The notes beneath the pieces were generated by a model, which ran no database searches, was not told where the DNA came from, and saw only the letters and a list, made by a program, of their open reading frames with translations. From Scytalidium lignicola (lineage: Eukaryota > Ascomycota > Leotiomycetes), in contig NCSJ02000436.1 of NCBI GenBank assembly GCA_002812745.2, positions 1-32,016 of the forward strand: 32,016 nucleotides of DNA, read 5' to 3'. Every line of letters begins with the position of its first letter. Position 1 is the first letter of the stretch. This document shows, piece by piece, positions 21,077 through 29,996 of this stretch. The translations under genes and the position numbers were made by a program.

Positions 21077-21210
21077 TGACCAACGTAGGGATCGAACCTA
21101 CAATCTTTCGATTTACTTCTCGTAGCTGAAGAGGGATATTAGTATCTGAAGACAAATGTTAGATCTAATTAATAACTTACTCGAACGCCTTGCCATTGGG
21201 CCAGATGGCC
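21077..21210 (-). tRNA. tRNA-Arg(ACG)-like gene with interrupted anticodon arm
   Basis: On the minus strand: acceptor GGCCATC at 21210-21204, pairing with GTTGGTC at 21084-21078 with one G-T pair and one T-T mismatch; A-box TGGCCCAATGG; D stem GCC/GGC; anticodon stem TTCGA (21185-21181) with TCGAA (21111-21107); variable loop AGATT; T arm GTAGG/CCTAC with B-box GGTTCGATCC; discriminator A at 21077. The loop pieces CT-ACG-A (21125-21120) and A (21112) rebuild an Arg ACG loop, and the D arm and AAGATT segment resemble yeast tRNA-Arg(ACG). Odd: a 55-nt segment (21180-21126) that starts GTAAGT, contains ATACTAATA and ends CTTCAG separates positions 31 and 32, and seven more bases (21119-21113) sit at the canonical 37/38 intron site. 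A single canonical intron would instead give anticodon AAG with T37, unlikely for a short variable arm. It could be functional or a disrupted copy. Confidence 0.7.
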
Positions 21211-21967
21211 ATTGGATTTTTGCATATGGGCAGCTTAAAAGCACATAATTAATTAATTAATTGAACCAACAAATAAGCAAGCACGGACGGGCACTATTGA
21301 GTGGATACGGTTGTGGAGCCTCCTCATTGTAGACNAAAAAAAGATTCTTTAAATTTGTCCCCACTCTAATCCTAAAATAAGCATTATACANTTTTTGTAA
21401 TAATCTTCTCTGTATGTATGTGTGTCCTTCCGAGTCTCAGTGTATGTGATGTGTATGCCTGTACAAAAAAAAAATATCTTACAAAAAGAAATGCCATCAA
21501 GAAAGATAAAAAAAACACCATCCAACATTTCTCTCTTCTAACGTGCCATCATCTCCAAGGGGGAGGGAGGAGGAAAAAAAAACAAACAGGCAAAATGACA
21601 ACTAATAATAACCAAATACCAATGTAGGTATGAATATATCTGTAATGTAATGTAATGTAATGCAAGCAAATGCGATGCAAATGCAAATGCAAATTNAAAA
21701 AAAAAGGGTTTTATCCAATCCCCACCCAGCCATGTTTGTAAATGCCAAGCAAAAAACTCCAATTCCTCCCCTGTTTCCCATAGATAGATACGGGATGAGG
21801 GTAGAGGATATTATATCTTTAAACGGGAGAGAAAGAAATACCCTTAAAGCGTCGAAACATATTTCCCTTCTTCTTTCAAACAGCAACAGAGAGAACCTCA
21901 ACTAGAGGAAAACTAAAGCCGCAGTCTCTGGGCATCATCATCATATGCTAGCAGCAGCAGGGGTGAA
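21211..21967. other. Intergenic, AT-rich with simple repeats
   Basis: Contains AATT repeats near 21248-21263, Ns at 21335, 21391 and 21696, and the pentanucleotide/hexanucleotide repeats listed separately. 3' flank of the coiled-coil gene. No gene seen. Confidence 0.4.
21641..21692. repeat. Simple sequence repeats (TGTAA)n and (ATGCAA)n
   Basis: Four perfect copies of TGTAA at 21641-21660, an interrupted stretch, then three perfect copies of ATGCAA at 21675-21692. They lie in the 3' flank of the coiled-coil gene. Confidence 0.9.
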
Positions 21968-24900
21968 TCAAGATGCAAGACTTGCAAATCTCTCTTCAAA
22001 GGTCTTGACACGTTCCTGTTCAACCAACTTCTGTAACTTTTTCGTCTGTCTCATCGCTTCTTCGCGCTCATTCTGAAGCTCCATGACTTCAATCTGGGAA
22101 ACATTCATTTTGCCTATGACCTCTTCCATCTCCGTATCGGCAGCAGCTAGCGCTGACTCCAATTCTGCAACGCGTTGCTTGAGGAATTCCACCTGCGAAT
22201 CCTCGGAAACAGTCATGGCCTTACCAGATGAGGTGGTCTGAACTTTAGGCGCTTTGGTTGCATTGGCGAACATCGGGGACATGGGCGACTTGGAAGCAAA
22301 TACACGCGGGCTTCGAAGGCCTTCCTTCATGCGCTGCAGTTGCTGGTTTTGGTTCTCCTTGAGACTGCGAACATCATCTTCGTGACGGGCGATTCGCTCC
22401 TCCGATGCCTGTTGAGCTGCCATAAGTTTATCTTCGAGGGACTTCAGCTTGCCTTGCATAAACGTGATTTTCTGAGCATTAGCCTTTTGATCCTTCTCAC
22501 CACGCTCGATGGTTTCGGCTAGGCGTTTTCTGAGGGTGCTGTTCAGAGCAAGCTGTTGCCTAACTTGCGCTGCTAACTCTTCGACACGCCTTGCAGAGTC
22601 GCGGAGTTCATCCGCCAGAGCCATTTCACTCTCCATATGGCTCTGCTCGGCCTGTCGTAGAGACTCCGATCGTTGTCGAAGTGCATCGGCTTCTTCTCTT
22701 GCGAAGTCTCGCTCAGCAACTGCATCAGCCAGACTTTGCTCGAGTTCTTTGATGGCTCTAGTTGTGTTAACATCTGTGTCAGCTGGTAGCTCCAACTTTC
22801 TGATTCGCTCTAATGAATCCGCGTACGAATTTTGTAATTCCTTATAAGCTCGCTCGAGTGACTCCGAGGTCACCAGTCCACTGGAGCTTAACCCATTACT
22901 ATCCCTCGTCCCGGGTGGAGGTATTAATATATCTTTCTCATCTAGAAGTGCTCTCAACGAGCTGATTTCTTGCTCGGCACGATCGAGATCCATCTTTAGA
23001 CCGCTAAGGTTTTTCTCGCATTGCCATTTCTGCTCGATAGCTTCGTCCGCTCTTCGACGGAGCGTGTTGATCTCTTCACGTAGATTAGCAACCTCCTTAT
23101 TATAACCTAGGCGTTTAGGCGAGTTGGAGAGCGCTCGATCCCTTTCAGTCTCCAATTGGCGAATCATTTTCTGGTTCTCGCGATTCTGATGTTCCTGGCG
23201 CTCGAGCAGGCTCTTTAGAGCACGATGTAAAGCATCTCGCTGGGCCTCAATATCCTTGACACGATCGGCAAGGGCTTCTCTCGACTCCATCGTCGAAATC
23301 TTCACGGAAGAGGATCGCGAGAGTGACACAGGCCGCGAGTTAGGTTTTGAAGCTGAAGCTGTACCCCTCGCAGCAAGAGAATTTGACCGACTAATTCCTA
23401 GAGAAAATCTCGCAGGTATCTGGCCGCCAGCCTCTTCTGCGATGGCTTCGAATCTTTTGGTTTGTAGTTGCTGCTGGGCATTGATTAGGTTCATGTTCTC
23501 TTGCTTCAACGTCTGCAGCTCCTGCTGCGCTTTTGAGTGTTCGTAAGCTAGTTTCTCTTGCACCGCTGCTTGTGCTTCCAGACCCTCTACACGGGCTTTC
23601 AGCTGAGGCACAATTTCATCTTTTAGATTATCACGTTCATTATGCGAATTCTCGAGCTCTCCCCTGAGAGCTGTCAGGAGATCTTCAAAATTCTCCTTGA
23701 CTTGTCGTTCTTCATTCAGCCGACGTCGAAGATCTTCACACGTGGCTTCCAGGCCTTTTAATCGTTCATTAGTGTCGAGTGAATTGATAGATGTAAGATC
23801 CACCTGCAGCTAAAAGATTAGCAAACCATATATATAGATCCCATTGGGAAGGGAAGCTGGGGAGAAGGTCACTAACCTGTGACGCCTTTTCTTCCAAGTA
23901 GCGAATCTGCGATTCAAGTTGTTTCCGTTTACCTCGTTCCTCTTGGACTTTGTTTGTGAGTTCTAGGCGAATCTGTGCCTTCTCCTGCTCTGTCTTCCTC
24001 TGCATACGATCTATCTCCTCTTGCTTCGAATCATACTCTGAATATTTGTTGACTGAGCTGGTCCCGGAGTCGGAAAAATAATCGCTCGTGCGTTTTCCAG
24101 GAGTGGATGTACTCGATACCTCTGTTTGCAATCGTTCTACCAAGTCCTCTAGGTCCAACTCTCGTCTGATTGAAGCCGCCAGCTCAGAGCTGATGGCCTT
24201 TAACTCTTCCTCCATCTCGTCGACTTGTAATGACGATGTTGTAGTAGCTGTTGGTGGTGGTTGTGGTTGTAGATATGTGTTTCCAAAGTACCCGTCGGCA
24301 TTAGCCTTCGGGACGTCGATGGCTGATGGTTTGATTTTACCGGGATTTGTTCTAAAGGCATCACCTGCGTATGGAGCGCTTTGATCTAGCTGCTGCGGTG
24401 TGACTGGTGAATAAGCCTTTTCGGAAAAGGTCGTTGTTGAAGATGCGGGGGATGTATTTCCACCCCAGCCGAAGAATGAAGTCAGTTTTGACCCTGGCGA
24501 CTTGGGAAGCGGTTTATCCAGTAGTGTACTGGGTTCGTTTGAATCGGTATAGTTCGATCGCGATGTCGCATTCGAATTCCTAAGGTTCAGTGGTGAAGTG
24601 ACCTTGGGTGAGAATATGGACATAGTCGCCGTGCTCGGTTCGGCCTGCGACGGGCTTATGGAGCCTGGAGAATCACTGGCAGATGTGATACTCGTCACGC
24701 TTGCATGCTGCGCATGCGCGCTGGTGGTTGGCGATTCAGTGGGAGAGAAGGAAACAGATGTTTGTAGAGGGGTGGTGACAGCGGGCTGGTTGGCGAATAA
24801 CTGCTTAGGTGGGACGGGTGGACCACGTTCTCTGTGTTTGCTCGAATCACGTCAGCAAGGCGTTTGCATTGCCAAATCGGGAGCAAAGTCACTCCTAATC

Positions 24901-25463
24901 GCGAGAATTTGATATTTTTTTTCAATGCCAACGTACCTTGAATTTTGTTGTTGTTGTTGTTGCTGTTCCGTGAAACCCGCGGTGGAAAAGGGCCGGACCA
25001 CAGTATTAGGAAACTCGTGGAGAGTCGGGCTGTCCAGGGAGAACGGACGCTGGAAGGACGGCTCTTCCAACTCCTCGAGTTCTTCGCTCGTCGTCGGCAG
25101 TGGTGGTGGTAGATGAGGGAGAGGAGGCGGAGGATGCGAATGATGATGATACTGCTCCCGCAGTTGCTCTGGAATGGAGAATCTGGTGGCTAAAGGGGAA
25201 GCCGTGACGGGCAGAGGTTTCCGTTTGACAACGGAGGAGGTGGTGGACGAGGCCAATGAAGGGGCGCGCGATCGAATGAGGCTCTCTCGGACGGGGGTAG
25301 TGGTGCTGGTACTGGTGCTATAGACGGAATCGTGCCTGGAAGGGTCGCCGGCCTGGTCGTAGTAGTGATCGAAGTCTCTTAGGTCAGTTGGATGTGAAGC
25401 GTCAGGAGTGTCAGTATCTGGACCAGGGCCCGGGCTCATGTTTCCTGTTGCGAGGGCCGCCAT
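21968..25463 (-). CDS. Large coiled-coil protein with Pro/Ser-rich N-terminus (possible DUF7603-type)
   Basis: Exons on the minus strand: 25463-24937, 24831-23877, 23809-21968, 1107 residues; introns 105 and 67 nt with GT...AG ends and a GCTAAT branch point in the second. The frame is open 23 codons further upstream, but no in-frame ATG is there, so I start at 25463. Residues 1-330 are disordered, with proline runs (PPPPLPHLPPPLP), a run of seven Gln near 165-171 and many Ser/Thr. From about 360 to the end the protein is dominated by heptad-type coiled coil (RELDLEDLVERLQTE, KRKQLESQIRYLEEKASQ, LEATCEDLRRRLNEE and onward), broken by a Ser/Arg patch (SRPVSLSRSSSVKIS) before SREALADRVKDIEAQRDALH. 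The conserved-looking block ALHRALKSLLERQEHQNREN recalls uncharacterised Pezizomycotina proteins. No motor or membrane domain is visible; a cytoskeletal, septation or trafficking scaffold role is only inference. Confidence 0.88.
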
Positions 25464-27882
25464 TTTCTGGATGATAACCGTGCCTGGCAAGAGAGCAGCG
25501 GCATTGGAGGAGGGAGGAGAGAGCAATTCCACGGGGCACGAGACCTAGACCGGGCCAAGACTCGGACCTGGCCTGGAGATACGATCCAAGATTGACTGTT
25601 TTAGGACGGGGTGTGGGTGGTATGGTAGCAATGAGGTTCGAGGAAACATTACAAGTAAAATTGAGGGCGACTATGGGGGCGAGGAGATGCAGGGCGTGTG
25701 TAGGAAATGGGGTTTAAGGGGACAGCAGATGGAGTCTAGCGTGGGCCCTGTGCCTGACAGCCTGACCAGGGGATGGCCGTTTGGGTTTTGGACGTTCGCG
25801 CTGCAACCGATTTGGTGCCTGGTGCCTGAGTTGGCCTGAACGGGGGACGATTGGTGGCCTGGGCAACGCCTGGACGCCAGGGTCTTTCCAGTGCTCTCTC
25901 TCCTGCTCAGGGAAAAACCAGCACCAGCAACCTACTCTGCTACTGTGTAAAGTACAGTACAGTACAAGCGGTGATTTATATTCTCCTGTCCAGTAAGTTA
26001 CTTGTACTCGGGCGTCAGTGCGGTGTCGTTGCTGCAGCCAATCGTCGCCCGCCCCAGGGCATCGCTTCCGGGTGCAAACCTTTCCCTGAAGGCACACCAG
26101 CTCAGGCACGCCAATCAGCACTGCCCCAGGCATCCCGTGGCGCCGGTTGGGGCCAAACGACCAGTGCTGAACGGGTTCTCTGCTGCCAGTCAACGTCCAT
26201 GCAGAGGAAGTCAGCCGACCAAAACGTTCTGGGCGCGCGCGAAAAGCCAGCGTGTCGCGCAGAAGGTACTGTACCACAGTAAGACAATAGTATATCGAAG
26301 TTCAATAATAGCAGCACAGCACAAGACAGCACAAGACAGCACGTCACAGTACGGAATACAAGAAAGATGTCTGGCGGCAAGCACCCTGACGATTAATGTG
26401 AATGTGAATGAGAATACAGATACAGTCACTTTGCACAGTGCTACAAGTGCTGCATCTGTGCGCCACGGGTGCCATTGGCGTAGGGGTGCTCATGCAACCC
26501 CTATCTACCCTCCATATCTGCTGCATCAACAGTGCTCAAATACAGGGGGACTGCAACTTCAGGAATGCAGCTTCCAGATAAAGAGCGTTCCTTTGGTAGC
26601 TGAAAGACATACAGTAGGGATCATCAAAATTGGATGGGTTCTAGTTAATTAACTGCCAGTTTTGATAAACGGTGGCGGCAACAAGTATTGCAGTAATTCA
26701 GGGTCCAATTGGCTGCCCTCGAGGCGTATCCTAGGCGCGCAATAATGATACCAGTAACATTATTGACAGAAAACCGCCGAACTATCGGAACGGCGATAAA
26801 ATAGGGAAATCACATTTCATGGCATCGACGCGCCGAGATGGAGAAAAGAGAGAATGCCCTTTCTGTCCCTGAGTTAAGCCGTACCGCGCGCTCTTCATTT
26901 CTCTCTGAATAGAATAGATCAATACGGCTACGTAGCACGGTATTTTTATACTGTACTACCGTACTACAACCACCAGGACCCTTGTTTTCCCATTTTCGAC
27001 ACATTACAGTACAGTACAGTAACGTTTATTGCTGTTGCACATCCACCAACTTTCCTCCCCCACCCTCGCCTACCGTGCAACTGCGGAGAGCAGATCGAAA
27101 TTTAAAATAAACTTGTACATCAGTACTGTAATCAACAGCGATACAGTATTCCCCAGCGCTATTCATATTCTCCTCGATTGGAAAGTGAGTTATGCCTTGC
27201 ATTGACCCAGACCCACAAAACTTTCCAGGGGACCAGCTTGCTCACCTGCATTATCTCACGGAGTTAAAAAAAACCCAATTAAGACCCTGAATAATAACTT
27301 AACCCAGCACTCGGGATTTCTACGGACGTATTAGCGTCTAGTTTGGTTTGGTTTGGTTTTTCTCACTCAATTCCTAATTCGAGGCAAATTTTTTTGCAGT
27401 GGTACAGTATAACGCTTGTATGCAATTAACCACTACACTATCTATACTATAGGGGTATTATTTTAACCCTTCTTCTGAAGAGAGCATGATGACTGATCGT
27501 CCACGTGTCCAACGTGGACTGGTATCCGACCTCCCGAGAAGATGTTGAAGTTCTCCGAAACGCCAGATACTGTAGATGCTCGCTCCTGATATCGCAAGAA
27601 ACCTGAAAAAAATGCCGGCACCCTGCCGTTACTTTTCTACGGTCTATGTTGAAAGACTCCTAATCCTCAAGGCCTCACATACTATGGAAGCCTGTTTCTA
27701 TCGCCTTTTTGATGTAAAAATAAACAAATGTCGGAACGCCCCGCCCTAATTTGACCCCCGGGTAGTTGAAAACCACGCTTCATAAAAGTATATTCGCCGC
27801 GAGATATCGTTAAATAACGTAGACAGACATGTGAGAGACGTTGAGTCTCTCATCGACTTTTGGGCATTAAAATATTAATTGC
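25464..27882. other. Intergenic, 2.4 kb, rich in TACTGTA/TACAGTA heptamers
   Basis: Lies between the divergent side of the coiled-coil gene and the 3' end of the AdoMet synthetase gene. Holds twelve copies of the heptamer TACTGTA or its complement TACAGTA (25953, 25958, 26267, 26610, 26949, 27005, 27010, 27015, 27124, 27142, 27403, 27568), eight copies of GCCTG between 25571 and 25872, a tandem ACAAGACAGC pair at 26321-26340 and TTTGG repeats near 27341-27358. The long minus-strand frame at 25714-26277 has no family features. No gene seen. Confidence 0.5.
26321..26340. repeat. Tandem decamer ACAAGACAGC x2
   Basis: Two perfect adjacent copies, preceded by the related CAGCACAGC and followed by ACGTCACAG. 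A short minisatellite in a promoter-type region. Confidence 0.75.
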
Positions 27883-29552
27883 TTAGAACTTCAGCGTCTT
27901 GGGCTTCTCCCAGCTGAAGTTTTGGTTGGTGAAATGGCCGTTCTTGGCGGTTTGGTAGTAGATTGGCTTGGCTAAGTCAAGCTCCTTCACAATGACACCT
28001 GGTCGCATATCAAAGTTGGCCTTGATGATTTCAACCAGTTGGTCAGAGGTTTTGTCTGAAGTGCCGTAGGTGTCAACGTAGATGGAAAGTGGTTCTGCAA
28101 CTCCAATGGCATATGAAAGCTGGACAAGAGCACGTCTAGCCAACTTAGCATTGACCAAAGACTTGGCGATCCATCGTGCAAGGTAAGCAGCGGATCGATC
28201 GACTTTAGAGAAGTCCTTTCCTGAGAAGGCACCGCCTCCGTGTGCACCCCAGCCACCATAGGTGTCAACTATTTATAAAATCAATTTTACGAATATTTCA
28301 AGAATTCCTTGAGTGAAAAAACTCACCAATGATCTTTCGTCCGGTAAGACCAGCATCACCCTGTGGACCACCAATGATGAATTGTCCAGATGGTTGAATC
28401 TAGTGGAATATTAGTCGTGCATTCGCTACCAGATACCGATATACATACGTGATAGATGGTTTCATCAGTCAGATACTTCGCAGGGATGACCTTCTTGACG
28501 ATCTTCTCCAGGATTTCCTTGCGCAATTCCTCGGTAGAAATGGTCTCGGCATGTTGAGCACTGACGACAACAGTGTGGACTCTGAGTGGAACCACTGCTC
28601 CTCCATCATGCTTATACTCAACAGTCACTTGAGTCTTGGCTGTTTCTTGGTTAGCACTTCTCATGATCCAATGAATCTTACTGAGAATTTGGAGCTACTA
28701 ACTGTCAGGTCGGAGCCATGGTAGGCTTCCATCTCTTCGGGCAGCAGACATAGCAGCATTAAGCTTGTGGGCCAACTGCAGAGTCAAAGGGAATAACTCA
28801 GGTGTCTCGTCGGTAGCATAACCAAACATGATACCCTGGTCACCAGCTCCCAGTTTCTCTAAAGCCTCCTCGTAATGAAGACCTTGTGCAATATCTGGAG
28901 ATTGTTCCTCAATGGCGACCTAAACAAAACGATATTAGTACAGTTCTTCCAAGCGACATATAGCAAAGGGGGAGTCAACATACGAGTAAGTTGCAAGTCT
29001 TATAGTCGAAGCCCTTGGCACTGTCGTCGTATCCGATATCCTTGATACTGGAGAGACGTTAGATTATTTTAGCTACATTACTGTGGGAAACACTCACGCG
29101 TTTCGGACAATCTTCTGATAATCCAACTTGGTCTTGGTGGTGATTTCACCAAACACCATAACCATTCCGGTCTTGGTTGCGGTTTCTGTTATGCTATGAG
29201 AAACTGTGCGGATGCAGAGCGGCGATCAAAGGTGGTACAAGGATTGGGGTTAAGGGAAAAAAGGTTGGCATACCACATGCAACTTTTGACAGAGGGTCCT
29301 CAGCTAAGCAGGCGTCCAAGACAGCATCGGAGCTGGACAAATTAGTACAAACTGAGCCCACATTTTAGGAATCAACAAACATTTGATCAGCGATCTTATC
29401 CGGGTGGCCTTCTCCGACAGATTCTGACTGTAAATACGAGTGTCAATATGATATTCGCGGTGAGGGGTAGCCAAACTTACGGTGAAGAGGAAAGTGCCTT
29501 GGTTGTAGCTGGCACCATAGAAGGCGCCGTTAGTTCCGTTTGTAGAACCCAT
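27883..29552 (-). CDS. SAM2: S-adenosylmethionine synthetase (methionine adenosyltransferase)
   Basis: Nine exons on the minus strand: 29552-29481, 29427-29381, 29332-29274, 29185-29098, 29047-28984, 28919-28703, 28639-28449, 28399-28327, 28268-27883; 398 residues, the normal family length. All eight introns (48-88 nt) have GT...AG ends and the phases close without a stop. Catalytic marks: [14 protein letters not shown] (ATP/methionine site), the [12 protein letters not shown] loop, [30 protein letters not shown] and the GGGAFSGKD phosphate-binding motif. Known: the enzyme makes AdoMet from methionine and ATP in the cytosol, as a dimer or tetramer, feeding methylation, polyamine and sulfur pathways. 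Yeast has two paralogues (SAM1/SAM2); most filamentous fungi have one, so the symbol is by family. The C-terminus ends EKPKTLKF at TAA 27885-27883. Confidence 0.96.
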
Positions 29553-29996
29553 GATTGCGGAATCGCAGTGCTGATGGTATTAGGAGGAGGGAAAGGAATG
29601 TATATGAAGATGGGGGAGAATGGATGAAGAGTGAGGGGAATTAAAAAGATTGGGGACAGAGAGGTAGATAATCTATCTTATGTGCACGGGCTATGTGGGG
29701 TCCGTCAACTTCCGCCCAATCAGACCGCGGAAGAATCTTGATCCAGCTCCGTTTGATATTGCACCATTAAGACTTTTTTTTTACATAATAGTTGGTGCGC
29801 TCTCGGAGTACGCAGTTATATCGCTTACCAACCACCCAGGGGCGGTTGGTTACAAAACCTCGTCACCTTACAAAACCTCGTCACCTTTCGCGACACCCAA
29901 ACATCAAAGTCGCGTACCTCATCTCGCGTTTGTACTATAGTTACCATATATTTTTGAGATTAAATACATTCAACGGTGACAAGGACTCATTCCAAA
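29553..29996. other. AdoMet synthetase upstream region and left flank of a transposon relic
   Basis: Left part is the promoter and leader of the AdoMet synthetase gene, including a TCCTCCTCC-type tract on the minus strand near 29583-29590. Right part contains a hairpin with ACCAACC at 29828-29834 and GGTTGGT at 29844-29850, directly followed by an 18-bp tandem duplication, and probably belongs to the transposon. Confidence 0.45.
29850..29885. repeat. Perfect 18-bp tandem duplication
   Basis: The unit TTACAAAACCTCGTCACC occurs twice back to back (29850-29867, 29868-29885), about 110 bp upstream of the transposase start codon. It may be part of the element's terminal or subterminal region; the other end of the element lies outside the window, so this cannot be tested here. 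Confidence 0.85.

Noticed and set aside
21126..21180. Reading the tRNA insertion as an ordinary 37/38 tRNA intron
   Set aside because: It would give loop GTAAGT, anticodon AAG and T at position 37 in a tRNA with a 5-nt variable loop, unlike any Leu tRNA.
21602..21905. Small frames on both strands in the simple-repeat region
   Set aside because: Driven by TGTAA/ATGCAA repeats and spanning an N.
25714..26277. 187-residue minus-strand frame
   Set aside because: Arg/Pro-rich with no family features, in a GC-rich intergenic patch with iterated GCCTG; opposite-strand frames are equally long.
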